A DNA stretch of 64,000 nucleotides from Zymoseptoria tritici IPO323. Taxonomy: Eukaryota; Ascomycota; Dothideomycetes; Mycosphaerellales; Mycosphaerellaceae. The stretch covers positions 2,040,055-2,104,054 of the forward strand of contig NC_018213.1 of assembly GCF_000219625.1 (NCBI RefSeq), read 5' to 3'. The position numbers were made by a program, and so were the translations under genes. The first letter of the stretch is position 1. Every line of letters begins with the position of its first letter. Under the pieces are notes generated by a model. That model saw only the letters and a list, made by a program, of their open reading frames with translations, was not told where the DNA came from and did not search any database. Positions 34,022 through 45,589 of this stretch are shown in pieces.

Positions 34022-35048
34022 TTACGGCGAGCGGTTTGTGGAGTTGCATGATGATACCCGGGGATTGGAGTTTGGAAGTTGGGAAAAAGGTGCGGGACTT
34101 TGATCGGGATGGGAAGCAGCCCTGGAACTGTGGAAAAAGAGCGTGGAAACAGAACGGTGCCACGCACATCAGCATGCTCAGTGTCACGAGGAGCTTTTGC
34201 GAGAACCACATGGTTTTGTTGGAGTAGTGTTGCTGTTGATATCCTGCGACCAGCAGGTGTCTTCAGGTTGGAAAATGTGGCACCTGCAAACCGGAGAATG
34301 ACGAGGATCACAAAAAACCTCCCATGTTACGTCACGCGAGACAAGTCCACCGTTCCATGTAGACAGGCATGTTTCGTCCTTGCGTTGCCTTCTAACACGC
34401 AGAACTCACGCATCGTTCCATTTGCTTTGCGCTGACGTCCTTGGGGGTTGGGAGTGCTGCAAAGATGATGTCCACTGCGATCCTGATTCCGAAACATCTC
34501 CCCCTAGGTACGCTAAGTATGATTAGCCTTTGGAGGTTCGGAGGCGGCGAGGAGAGCGGCAGTGGTGGTGAGGAGAAAGGCATAAATCTGGGTTGCGGGT
34601 CGAGGTAGGATTATGTCTCGTGTTTTGATGGGTGGAGATTGAGGTTGGGATTCGCTCACGGTCGAGTGCGAGCGGATGGACTTTTCGGAGTGCTCGTGGC
34701 TTCTTTTGTATGGTAGGAAAGTGTGTAGGCCTCAATTGGCTTGACCTCGTTGCAAAAAAGGTCCTTGTCCCGTTTCGAACCGGTGGGGCTTGCTCTCGCT
34801 GCTGTTGATGTCCATGTTGCCTGATTATGAAGTTTCACTCCGCTGAAGACTCTAGAGGTAGGCCGACTGTATCATTTCGAAGCTAGATTCATGTCGTGCT
34901 GCCGAACACACTACTTGTAATGCATCAAGACTTACCACCACACTAGCGCGAAGCTCGGACCACGCTGACCAAGGGTACCTTCTCTTGCATCCACCTTTCT
35001 CCAACTTCACGACATCAACCACAACAATCTTTCTTCCACCACAACACA
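34022..35048. other. Intergenic, no supported gene
   Basis: About 1 kb of ordinary composition. Short frames on both strands are inconsistent with splicing or domains. The last 130 bp are AC/CT-rich and run into the next start codon. Confidence 0.5.
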
Positions 35049-35510
35049 ATGTCGGACTATGAAGAAGAAGATGAGCTCGGCATCGATCCCGCGATCGCGG
35101 CAGCGATGGGCTTCACAGGTTTCGGCGCCAAACCCAGCAAGAAGCGAAAATTCGACCGCACCGACGGCTTCGTCGACCCTTCCATCTCGGCCACATCATC
35201 GTTACCTCAAGGCAAAGGAGCGAATAACACACCGATAGGCGAGCGGAAGTCTGGCAAATCAAAGACGCCAGCACCTGGTTCAGACGTGGGTATGAACGCA
35301 GTGGAGAATGGAGGCGCGCAGGTGCCGATCCGATCGCAGCCGCAGAGCGATGGAAACGCGGAGTCAAATGCGACGAGTGTGACAGCTGCCAGTACTGGTC
35401 CGCCGAGTCTGGAAGCTTTGCGATGGGGTGTGAAGAACGACAGAGGGGATCTGGTTGTGTTCATGCCGAGTTTCTTGGAGGATCCTTGGGCTAGGCTGCG
35501 GGCTCCTTGA
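35049..35510 (+). CDS. Small conserved fungal protein of unknown function
   Basis: Single exon, 153 residues, start codon preceded by CACAACACA. An acidic N-terminus (SDYEEEDELGIDPAIAAAMGF) is followed by GFGAKPSKKRKFD, a basic stretch that could be a nuclear localisation signal. The middle is disordered, and the C-terminal block reads WGVKNDRGDLVVFMPSFLEDPWARL. The MGFxGFG-KKRK start and the PSFxEDPW end look like a conserved ascomycete family, but I cannot name it. Confidence 0.65.
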   Translation: MSDYEEEDELGIDPAIAAAMGFTGFGAKPSKKRKFDRTDGFVDPSISATSSLPQGKGANNTPIGERKSGKSKTPAPGSDVGMNAVENGGAQVPIRSQPQSDGNAESNATSVTAASTGPPSLEALRWGVKNDRGDLVVFMPSFLEDPWARLRAP

Positions 35511-36128
35511 GGATGGCGCCAATGTTTTGAGGAAATACTTAGACGTTTCTCAAGCTTACGGAGCACTTGACATAGCTGGGGTATGTGCAAGGTGGATATT
35601 GCTCCTTGGGGTTCGTTGACCGGCAGAAGAAGCTAACAAGTCTACAGCAAATTGGAACACAACCTCTGCGACCCCGCCATCTCAACCACGAGAATACATG
35701 GCAGCTTCCATCTCCGAGGCATCAACATCAAGAAACTCAGAGCTCCGCGGATGTTTGAGTGGTGTGATGCAGCGCTCTCGAGGTGGCTTTCCGTGGCTAG
35801 CTGAAGCTGAGGGTCCAGATCCCACTTCAGTCCCAAATTCCGGTCTAGGGCCGTCCTCAAGCTTCGTGGTGCCGTCGCGCATATCATGACAACAACTTCC
35901 CGCTTTGCAGCTATTGGTCCTACCAGTCTTGTCAAGTCGTGCGGCTGAGAGCACGCTGTTGCTAACATTTATACATTTCTATGGCTGGCTGAGGACTCGG
36001 ACCAAGGTACATTTCTCCGGTCCGATGTATGGACCGGATCCGCCACCTCGCGTACAAGATGTAGGCTGTTCCTTTTGGACCGACGCGGTTCTTCATCTGT
36101 GCACCTTCAAATCTACACCGCCGCCGCA
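35511..36128. other. Intergenic, no supported gene
   Basis: Ordinary composition; small overlapping frames only. It includes the promoter of the secreted-protein gene at 36129. Confidence 0.5.
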
Positions 36129-37997
36129 ATGTTCACAAAGGCCTGTGGTCAAATCATCTGCCTTGTGCTGCTGATATCAGCCCACTTGGCCCAATCCGCG
36201 GCGACGTTGGACAGTCAACAGTGCACACAAGGTGTGCTTGTTTCAAACCCCTGAATATCCGCACTTTAACTCATTCCTCGGCAGGAGTCTACAAGTTCCT
36301 GGTCCCAGCCCTGTCTCAAGACTCTAACGTACACAGCTTCTGCGACCAGTTACCCACTCGAGCAAAATTCTCCGCCTCGAAGGGCCCGAAGTCATTGCGA
36401 TCTCTGGCATACCCCGGCGTGCAGACGTTCTGCGCCTGTCTGAAGAAAGCATGCGCAACGCCTTCATGCCCCCGCGGGACCACGCTCTGCCCGGAGACAT
36501 GCGGTGGCTGCTGTGCAAACTTCAACACGGATGCCCGGCACTGTGGTAAATGCGGCAACGAAGTAAGAGCTAGCTGTGCGACTATATTGGGCTCATGGAA
36601 CGCTTGCTGACAATACTTGATAGTGTGCGAGAGGCCAACAGTGCGTTCGCGGCGCTTGCGTGTCGCCTGCACTGGCTTCAATCACGCCTCGAACGGCGCC
36701 TCACACTACGACTTCGACGACGCGCAGCACTACGACCGGCAACTCCCAGTCCTACCCCGAACAAGAGACCATATTCTTATACAGCTTTTCCGTCAGTCAA
36801 TGGAAGAACATTCCGTCGAACCTGCGGCAGCCGAATCACTAGCGGTATCAGCAATGGAGAAGCTACTCTCCGAACCCTTGATTGACCAGTGCAGAGAGGC
36901 ATGCGCCAACAGCGGAGACGGGGTGACTTCCTGCTATGCTTACGACTACGACTACTTCAGGTCGGAGTGTCGGTTCTACAGCAGCACCGTCGAGTCGACT
37001 GCGGATTCAGATCATGAATACGGTGTTACTGTCGCACGAGGTACTTGCGCAGCGGATACGACTTCTGCCACATCTGCTGCATCGTTGACATCTGCTGCAT
37101 CGTTGACATCTGCTGCATCGTTGACATCTGCTGCATCGTTGACATCTGCTGCATCGTTGACATCTGCTGCATCGTTGACAACTGCTGCGTCGTCCTCTTC
37201 TGCTGCGTCGTCGACAACTGCTGCATCGTCCGGTTTTGCAGCGTCCGCGGTCAGCCCATCATCATACACTGAGGGCAGCTTCTGTAGTAAGTCGCCTTAC
37301 CGATCCTTCCCGAGCATAAGAATAAGTTCTGACACAACCTTTGCAAAAGTCGGGGGTTTCTTAATAAGCCGAACCTGCGGCAGACGTATCTCTCTCAGCG
37401 ATAGCCCCGAGCCTGTGGGCCAGACGAATGTCGACGACTGCGCTGCGGCATGCGTCAAGGAAGGCGGTTACAGCTGCTTTTCTTACGAGTTCGACTTTGC
37501 CTCCAACGAATGCAGCCACTACCAAAGCGGGCCCATCGAGACCGTACCGGACCCGGATTATGCATATGGTGCTCTCCAAAGTCCGTACATCTGCTCAGAA
37601 CCTACCACGACCCCCAACCCACCCGCGCCGGCGCTACCCGGCTGCGTCACCAAGAACATCTGCAGTAAGTTATACTATACCTTCGATCCTTCCTGAGCGG
37701 AGTTAGAATTCTGACACATCCTTTCAATTAGCCAATGGTCTAGATTTCAACCAATTCTGCGGCAGCCGAATCACCGCTGGTTCTATGGGAAATGCCAGCT
37801 ATGGTTATTTCAGTGTCGACGACTGCAGAGTGGCATGCGCCAGGTTGCCCGGCGCAAGCGGAAGCGGGCTCCCTGGCTGCACTGCTTTCGACTACGACTA
37901 CGTGTCGTTCAAGTGTCAGTTCTACACCAGTCCAAATGGCCTGTCGACTGTACCGGATGGGTATCATGTATACGGATACGTCGACGGACCGTGCTGA
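36129..37997 (+). pseudogene. Secreted cysteine-rich protein with STIG1-like motif and three PAN/apple-like modules, frame-broken
   Basis: Exon 1 (36129-36231) encodes a signal peptide (MFTKACGQIICLVLLISAHL). Exon 2 (36285-36562) and exon 3 (from 36624) supply CCANFNTDARHCGKCGNE joined to CARGQQCVRGAC, a STIG1-type cysteine pattern, then a Thr-rich linker. Three similar modules follow, with core CG-R-I, then D-C...C, a Tyr/Phe-rich strand, E/K-C and a Tyr-Gly end. Module 2 is exon 37350-37664 and module 3 exon 37732-37997, each preceded by a clean GT-AG intron (37287-37349, 37665-37731). Module 1 (36800-37050) is split over frames: CGSRITSG in one, DQCREACANSG in the next, with no intron able to reconcile them. 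Either a decayed gene or base-call errors. Likely extracellular, perhaps glycan-binding. Confidence 0.6.
37070..37177. repeat. Six perfect 18-bp tandem repeats coding TSAASL
   Basis: ACATCTGCTGCATCGTTG is repeated six times without change, then degenerates over about 70 bp. It encodes a Ser/Ala/Thr linker between PAN-like modules 1 and 2. A multiple of three keeps frame when copy number changes. Perfect identity suggests recent expansion. Confidence 0.9.
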
Positions 37998-38899
37998 GCA
38001 TGCAGGACTCCTACTTCTGGACATGAAACAGTTGAGCATTATCGACAATACAGGCCGTGACGCCCATTCCACAACGCATTAATATTGCGGTCTTTGACTC
38101 TCTGCTATCGCCGCAGAAGACGTTCGTGTCTATCACGAGAAGGAGTGCTGTTTCTATCAGGGGAAATCCGCCGTGAAGACCGTACCTCGACTGGGAAGAG
38201 AGTGAAGAAATGCCACATGTCAACACGATAGTGTCAAGCTTTGTCGCGCCGCGGATCAATGCCAATGTTACAATGCCTTCCAGCTACATTACGATAGTCC
38301 TGTGGAAGCGAGCTTCGCTCGGGAGGATGCATCGATTTTTGGGTTAGACTAGCGTCAAGAATATGGCGTTTCTCAGCAGACTGGTTCCATAAAAGGTTGG
38401 ATTTCGCGGCTTGCACGAGGAGAGCTGAGGGCAAAGTCAATATTCGACCGAGGGGCGAATCAACGCAGCGGCTTCATCGTTCCGTGGCAGTCAGTCACTC
38501 TTGCTTGATGCTGACATCTCGGCCAGATCTGCTGCGGCAAGATGGAGTGTCTTCGCCATTCAGGAATTGACCGCGTTTCACATGGCTCGAACTACTCATG
38601 TACTCACAAGAGACATTCGATTCTCCCACGAGAATGCAGCCGAACTGCCCGCAGATTACAAGTCCAGCTGAGAAGCGCGTTCGTGGCTTGTGAGGCTGAT
38701 TTTAGGACATGCATCCGTGGGCTGATGGGCGTATTTAACTTCGTCCGCTCCATGCATATCAAAGACAATCGCGGAGCGGCCGAGCCTCGCCTTCGAAAGC
38801 GGTCCACTACACGGCAGGACATCCGCCATATAAGGTGCGTCTCATCACCGGTGTCGACGACCGCTCTCCTCTCCTCTCATGCACTTGCCTACGCACATC
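37998..38899 (+). other. Gap with a decayed fourth PAN-like module (about 38110-38340)
   Basis: Immediately after the secreted-protein stop, a forward frame contains VYHEKECCFYQGKSAVKTVP and, further on, AADQCQCYNAFQLHYD. These echo the C-x-x-Y and D-C...C blocks of the modules upstream but are split by stops and not joined by credible introns. The rest (38350-38899) shows no gene. Confidence 0.35.
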
Positions 38900-40522
38900 A
38901 TGCGCTTTCTCACCTTTCTCGCGGCAGCTTTGCCCCTGACCACTGCCCTTCTCAACGCTGCCTCTTCTGAGAACGAGGATTCTCTCCTCGAGGCGAGGAA
39001 TGTCCAGGAGCAACAGCGATGTAACGTCGGCGGCTACGATGGCGGCCGATACCAACCACGCCAGGTCATCCAGAAGAAAGCCTGTGATGCTTATACCTGC
39101 TCCACATACTGCAAGCAGACTTCGTGGTGCAGAAGCTATGCCCTCGGCCAGGATTCCTGCCGATTGTACGCCGCATGCGTTTCGGGGAATGTGAAGTCGA
39201 CGCGCTATGGCGGCTATGCTCCCGCGTATCACTTCTACGATCGATCTTGCCCGTGCCGCCCTGCTCCTCAGAAGACAACGACTACGACGACATCGAAGTG
39301 CACTACGACGACGAAGAAGACTACGACTACGAAGATGGGCACCACCACTCCGAAAACTTCGATGAAGACTACCACGCCATCGACGACTCCTTCAACAACG
39401 AGCAAGACTACGACCAAAACCACGACCGCATCCATAACGCCGCTCACAACGTCGCTCACAACGCCGCTCACAACGCCGTCCACAACGCCGTCTACTACCA
39501 TATCCACAACGCCGTCTACTAGCCCATCCACGACACCGTCAACTACTCCCTCCACGACACCGTCGACTACAGCGTCAACTACTCCGTGGACTACAGCGTC
39601 AACTACTCCATCCACAACGACTTCAAGCACGACAACCTCGTAAGTTCTTCATAATGTGACTTGTCCTTGAAAAGCTGACCAGTAAATTAGAGTAGGTCTG
39701 CCACTTTGCACTGGAGCTTTCACACTTGCGAACAACAGGAATGCATACTACGTGGAGAGCCAATCCGACCCGTACAGCCGATACTCCTTCGGACTTCCCT
39801 CCGGTGCTTCCAGCTTCGTTATTGACAACTCTGTAACCGGGTCTCCGAATCTGCTCTTTGATTCTTCTATTGGAATGTACCCGTATCATACTGGTCCAGG
39901 TACCAATGTACTACATGACACCCTTGCCAACATCGAGGCTGAGGAACAGCGAACGCTCATCGGAGGGTGCACACTTTCCGAGTCGAACGTCCTAAGCTGT
40001 GATGTGCCATCAGGCTCGTTCGTCAACAGCGAAGGCTTTTTCGCCGTGGCTGGTCGCAATGACATGGCCCTGATCATGACAGCTATGTGCTCGCCTGCGG
40101 CCACCGCGCCGTCCACTACGCCGAGTACGACTCCATCCACTACGACTTCCACGACTCCCAGCACCACGTCCAGCACCACAACCGCAGCAAGACCCGTCGT
40201 CACTTGCACGGACGGGAATACCGCGCAATGTTATGAAGGTTCCGGCAATGCGCAGACCTGCGACTGTTACAACCAGGCAAGCGCTAGCAATGGTGCTGGA
40301 TATTGCATCGACACCAGCCAAGAGTGCGATGCAGACTGCGCTACCGATGCGGACTGCAACAACGCGGACCAGGTGTGCATTTCAGGTACAGCTTGCAATG
40401 CCGGCAATACGTGTATCTCGTACAGGGCGTGCGATAACCCCGCATCTCCTATGCGAATGTTCAAGAGGCGACGGGCCCTGGGCGGTTATGAAAAGCAGCC
40501 GTTGGAGAGAATGCGCGTCTAG
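38900..40522 (+). CDS. Secreted mucin-like protein with two cysteine-rich regions
   Basis: Exons 38900-39639 and 39691-40522 join over a 51-nt intron (GTAAGT donor, GCTGACC branch, TTAG acceptor), giving 523 residues. I start at the Met of MRFLTFLAAALPLTTALLNA, a good signal peptide; a Met seven codons upstream is in frame. Order: signal peptide; Cys-rich part (about 40-125, with CDAYTCSTYCKQTSWC); long Thr/Ser/Pro mucin-like linker (about 130-245); a beta-rich domain (about 250-390, PLCTGAFTLANNRNAYYVE); a second Thr-rich linker; a Cys-rich tail with CDADCATDADCNNADQVC. It should be heavily O-glycosylated and extracellular or wall-bound. Function unknown. No GPI-anchor tail: the C-terminus is basic. 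Confidence 0.75.
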
Positions 40523-40983
40523 GGCGGGTCGAGGAAGCGCCGTCTTGTTCCAGTCATACGTGTATGATGTACATTACGATATGGAGGCTTTGAAAACGGG
40601 ATATGAGACGATGTCTGAGGAGACAAGTATGCACATCAGCTTCAGTCAGAGAGTTTCAAAGTCATTGCAGCTGTAGTCTCACAATCTCACAAGCTCATCA
40701 ACAGCGACAGGACAGCCACGGGAAAGGTCGTGCGTAGAAACAGTCTGTCATGATTTGTTCCATTGTAGGACAGCTAGGAACACGACCCAGCTCGGACTGC
40801 AGCATAATGTCAATGCCAGCTCAAAATATACAACTGCAGCCAAAGTCATGCCGGAGAAGGAGCTCATTCACACCAGTGCTGTCGCACATCGATGCGCTTA
40901 GGATCATGTAGACCTCGTCACCGCTCCTCCCTTCCCTGCCGTTCCAATCCTTCCCTTGTCGCCGAGACCTGTGCTTATCTCAT
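40523..40983. other. 3' regions of two convergent genes
   Basis: 461 bp between the secreted-protein stop and the hexokinase stop; nothing coding recognised. Confidence 0.5.
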
Positions 40984-42524
40984 TCACATACCCTTGAGCA
41001 TGGACTCGGCATCACGGATACCCTCGAGCTTGCCCTCCTTGGCGCGCTTGAGCGTAAGAGCGGCGATGAGGGCTGCGCCAACACCAGAACCATCCTCAGC
41101 CGGCATGATCTCCACCGGGTCGTTGCCCTTGCCGAGCGGCTTGCCGTCACGGCCAGTCTCCCAGTCGAGAATCTCCTTCAGAGCAGCTGCTCCGCGTTGC
41201 TAGTGTTGCGTCAGCCAATGATTCAGACCGTAGGATGAAGTCAACATACCTTGAAGTGAGGGTACTTGTTAAACACCGAACCATCAGCACCGACGTGAGC
41301 AGTCTTGTATCCCTTCTTCTTGCAGATCGCCGCCACACCACATGCGCTCAACCTCGCCGACCGCGTGCCGATGAGCTCAGCCAGTCGTCTTATCAACTCG
41401 AGCTCAGGCTTGCTGGTGGTGATGTTGAGAACGGATTTGAAGTTGTCGGCGGTCTCCTGCAAGTTCTCGAAAGGATCGTTCTCGATGTCGGAGAGGTATG
41501 AGGCATCGAGCGAGTAGGGCTTGCGAAGCGCGGCGATGTCCTGGCCCTGGAAAACGACGTTCTTCTCGTGGAGATCGACAAGCACCAAACGGAATAGCTC
41601 ACCAAGATAGAGACCAGCGATCATCTTCTCGAAAGCTTGCTGACCAGGACGAGGCGAGTCCTTGTCGATGATGATGTCGTATGGTGTGCGCGGGAGAACC
41701 TTGTGCTCGTTGTCAAAGGCACCCCATTCGCAGTTAATGGCGATCTCCTGCTTCGGGTCCATTTTCCAGTCCTCGAGCTTTGGAATCTCACCAGCGTGCT
41801 CCATGTACGCAGCGTTGCAGCCAGTACCGAAAATGCATCCAATCTTCATCTCCGGATCCGTGTAGCTGCTAGCAATGAGGGTACCGGTGGTGTCGTTGAT
41901 GAGTGCAGTCAATTTGATTGGGACGCCACGTTCCTGTAGCGCAGCCTCGAATGGCGGAACGACATCCTTGCCCTCGACACCATCAATGTCGAAACCCTTG
42001 GTCCAGCGCTGCAGCACACCGTGATCGATGAAGTCCTGTGTCGCTGGGTAGGAGAAGGTGAAGCCGAGTGGGAGCTTGTCCAACTTCTCACCCTCGTGGT
42101 GGTACTCGATGAATTGTTGCAGACAGTCGGCGATGTATCCCCAAAGCTCATCGGCGTTGCCGGTCTTGAGCTCCTCTGGCATGCGGTACTTGGACTGGAT
42201 GATGTCGAACTCGCCCTTCTCCTCTGGCAGGTTGATCTCACAGACGCGCAAGTTGGTACCGCCCATGTCGAGTGCGAGGAAAGTGCCAGTCTCGTGTCCA
42301 GTCGGGTAGCCCATGACCCAGGTCGGGTTCATTGGGATGCTGCCGCCCTCCTTTGTGAGGCCCTTGGCCAGCTCCGAGATGAAGTGCTCGGTGATGCTCT
42401 TGAGCTTTGGGGTGTCCACGATGAACAACTCTTCCAAGCGCTTGATCTCCGAAAGCAAGTCCTGTGGCATGTCTGCCATGGAGCCCTTGCGGCTGGGCTT
42501 GCGCCGTGGTCCGAGGCCGACCAT
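40984..42524 (-). CDS. hxk1: Hexokinase
   Basis: Exons 42524-41250 and 41199-40984, with a 50-nt intron (GTATGT donor, CTAG acceptor), give 496 residues, the usual size. Landmarks: FLALDMGGTNLRVCEI (phosphate-binding loop 1), LPLGFTFSYPATQ (glucose-binding segment), LTALINDTTGTLIA with the catalytic Asp, GCIFGTGCNAAYME, NCEWGAFDNE with the sugar-binding Glu, and GADGSVFNKYPHFK near the ATP site. The N-terminus MVGLGPRRKPSRKGSMADMP fits the Hxk1/Hxk2-like class that carries a basic N-terminal motif. It phosphorylates glucose and fructose in the cytosol and in this class can act in glucose repression. A glucokinase paralogue is less likely given the N-terminus. Confidence 0.95.
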
Positions 42525-43215
42525 GTTGGCGGGTGGATATGTGTGTGGTTGAGTGTGTTCTGCGTAGAGGTCGAGTCCTCAGGGTTGTGTCGGTTGAGGT
42601 GACGTTATCGTAGTCGAGTTCGTTTTCGTTGTGAAGAAGAAGAAGGTAGTGCCTTGAGGAAGTTAGAGAGCGCTGAGAGGCAAGAGCTTGTCAGCTTGTG
42701 GCTTGACCGAACTGAGGCCAGACTCCAATAAGCTTGTGACGATCAGAAGCAGAGAGTGAATGAATCGAGCTCCTCAATGTGGCGGAGCGCAGAGCGGAAG
42801 TGAAGAGCGCAGTTCTGGTTGGAGACAACGCCCGCGGTACATCGTTCCACGGTATCATTGCCGCCCAGTGGAATCTTTTTTTTCTGTCCCATCCAATGCC
42901 CCCACCAATATGCATGCCCCTCATTCAATATCGCAGTACAGCCTTGTGAATTTCCGCCTCGGCCAGGAGAGAAAAAGGAAGATGGTTCGTTACTTACCGT
43001 CAGTCGTAGACACTGGAAGATTTGGCAAGCGAAAAGGTGAATTGTCGTTGATGTCGAGGATGAAGAAGTGAGGTAGGTGAGTGAGATTCGAAGAACTTCT
43101 GTAGAACTAAGATGGAGCTCACCTCAACGCTGGCAGTCGCGATGACGAAGCCGGACCGAATCCGAGCACTCCCCTGCTGACCTCATCGCCAGGCACAGGG
43201 AACTCCAACTTGAAT
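42525..43215. promoter_or_regulatory. Hexokinase upstream region up to the DIRS insertion
   Basis: 691 bp of ordinary sequence, CA/CT-rich when read on the hexokinase strand near its start. No gene seen. It ends in CTTGAAT, where the DIRS-type element begins; before insertion this region would have continued directly into the ATPase inhibitor promoter at 53811. Confidence 0.6.
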
Positions 43216-43319
43216 AAAGGAGGTCTGTGCGTAGGGGCGGAATAACCGGATTTCACGCTTCTTCGTGAGACTTCATCCTGTTTATTCACGCCAGACTGGC
43301 CCTTACGCTTAGTTTACCG
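43216..43319 (+). repeat. DIRS repeat A1 (unmutated copy)
   Basis: 104 bp starting AAAGGAGGTCTGTGCGTAGG. It aligns without gaps to A2 with seven differences, all CA in A1 versus TA in A2 or TG versus TA. A1 adjoins host sequence. Confidence 0.95.
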
Positions 43320-44424
43320 CCCTATTTATTAATTGCGCGTACGTATTCGAGCCGCCTTATTATACTAACTACGCCGTCTTAATCGTAGGCCCCTACAACG
43401 AGTAGTCGTTGCATATTTACTATGTTATTGCTCTGGCGCGAATAGCACTAAGATATAAGGGTCCGGCTACATCGACATCCGCACTTCCATTGCACACCCA
43501 ATATTGACCCGATTATCACTAAACACGCACTATTCGAAAGCCCTTATTAAGGCCGTTCCAACAAACCCGCATTCACCCCGCTGCCCTTAAAACCTGCGCC
43601 GCTACTAGAGTTTAAAGATTCACCTTATTGCCCCCTTTAGGGTACAAATTTTGCTAAACTCCGGGATTTGGCCCCTACCTCCGAAACCTTATTCCGACCT
43701 TACCTCCCCTATACTTAAAACATTCCCTGTTTAGGGCATTGCATAAGGAGGGTTTACAACCTGTACTATAACACTTTAACACACTACAATATAACTAATA
43801 CACCGCCGATTCGGACGCCGTGTAGCCCGTTTAAAAGCCCTCGACGAGAGCTTTTATTCTAGCTATTAAACGCCTAATTTGGTCGAATTTTAAAAGAGCC
43901 AAAGGCTAAACAAGAGTAGTGTTCCTAGGATATATAAACATATATATACATATATACTTAGTTCTCTCTATACTAGAGTTACCTATTGTCCTACGCCGCC
44001 GAGAGAGGAAGCTAAAGGAGCAGTATAGTTTAGTAAGGACGAATTTGCACCTCTAGGGATTAGAGTAGTAGTACTAGCTATATAGCTAGATACTCTAAAT
44101 AGAGTATAGGCCTACCTTTCCCTAGAGACAAAGGTTGTCCCGAACCTACTACGGCTACCCGCAGAACGCCTCTAAAGCCTGCTATAAAAACGCACGTTGC
44201 TATAGGCTAGAGTACTTCCTAGAAGCAGAGGTATATTTATATATCTCTTCTCTCCTCTTTAAAGTATACCTTCTCCTATACTCTTATATAGTAGGGAGAA
44301 GAGTGCCCTAGTATCGCAAGTAGGCTAGGACCTAAACGCGATTAGAAATAGAGACGAACAAGTAGCCCTCTCGGCGTAAGACTGCTAAGCCTCTTTTTAA
44401 ATAACAAATAACAATAACAAGATA

Positions 44425-45560
44425 ATGTCTACCGAGACGGAAATAACAGACGCAAGCTTAGCCCCTTAGACTCTAAAAGCTACGGCTAGAGGGGACGAGG
44501 AAGTTACGTTTAAGTCTCTTAAAACCCTGCCGTTACCGGAGGAACTACTAAAAAGAACCGGCATTCCTTTCCTACCTAGGAAAAGGCAAAACCCCTTCGA
44601 ATTTAGTATCTCCCCGACTCGTAGCCCTTCTCTCGGAAAGAAACAAACACTCTCTCGCACGCCTATAAACGAGAAGATCCTATAAGCCCGATAGCTACTA
44701 GTCGAAGCGGCAGGGGATCTAGGCAGGTTTCTAGAAGAACAAACCTAGGTTCTCGACCTTCTCGAAGTCTTTCGGCACTTTACCGAGCGTATAGACTTTA
44801 GGATAACGTCCTAAATCCTCGTAAAGCAAGTCTCGAACCTAGAAACGATAATAAAGAAACTAGTAGCATAGGCGAAGAAGCCTACTTTCGCAGACGTTAT
44901 TAAGGGAGATAGCGGATCCGATACCTCTACCTCTACCTCCTCGATAATAAAGACAATATAACAACAACAACAATAATAACAACGTTAGACGACCGTCTCC
45001 CGGAGGGCTAGCAAGCCGAAAGAATAAGCAGAACCGATGCCTCTTATCCTTATACTAAAGGATAAAGAGAAGGAACTCGACTAGATTGCAACCCGAGACA
45101 AAATTAATAACGCTCTTAAAGGCGAAAACCAAGAGCTAGCTGTCCTTATAATAAAGAAATCGTTTCGGGGCAACATTGTCCTAAACTTTGTAATAGAGAA
45201 AGCCCGCTAACGAACGATCGATAGCCTTATTAAGGTTACCGATATTATAGGCGAGGCACAGGTAATAGAGGACTCTCTCTAGCATAAGGTCGTAGTCTAC
45301 GGCGTTTCGACCGCGAACTTTAATACGCTAACGGGCCTATAGGACATTTAACAAGAAATTAAGACCTTTAATAGAGGTCTTAAACTCGTAGGTACCCCGA
45401 TTTAGCTAACAAACGAAGAGAGAAGAAGGACTCTTACTAGGGCGACAGTTCTAGTAGGTTTTGCTACCGAGGAGGAGGCAAAAAGGGCTATTTAAAACCG
45501 TCTATACGTAGGCGTAGACAGCCTAAGAGTCGAGAAGGCGAAGGATCGTATATAACAGAA
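44425..45560 (+). pseudogene. LINE ORF1 (gag-like), degraded
   Basis: From ATG 44425 (MSTETEITDASLAP) a frame with TAG/TAA interruptions runs about 375 codons. It has a coiled-coil-like middle and a later segment (about 45200-45560, RTIDSLIKVTDIIG... and TRATVLVGFATEEEAKRAI) that resembles the nucleic-acid-binding part of Tad-type ORF1. It is overlapped or closely followed by ORF2. Confidence 0.7.
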
Positions 45561-45589
45561 AGGGAGGCCCCTAGAACGTTCTATATGTT

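Noticed and set aside
34743..34805. Possible tRNA because of a GGTTCGAA-like box (minus strand)
   Set aside because: The flanking bases do not form a T-arm or acceptor stem and no A box is found.
37012..37269. CRISPR-like regular repeats
   Set aside because: The 18-bp units are contiguous with no spacers and code a linker in a fungal gene.
39268..39630. Val/Asp-rich minus-strand frame
   Set aside because: Antisense of the Thr-rich linker repeats of the secreted protein.
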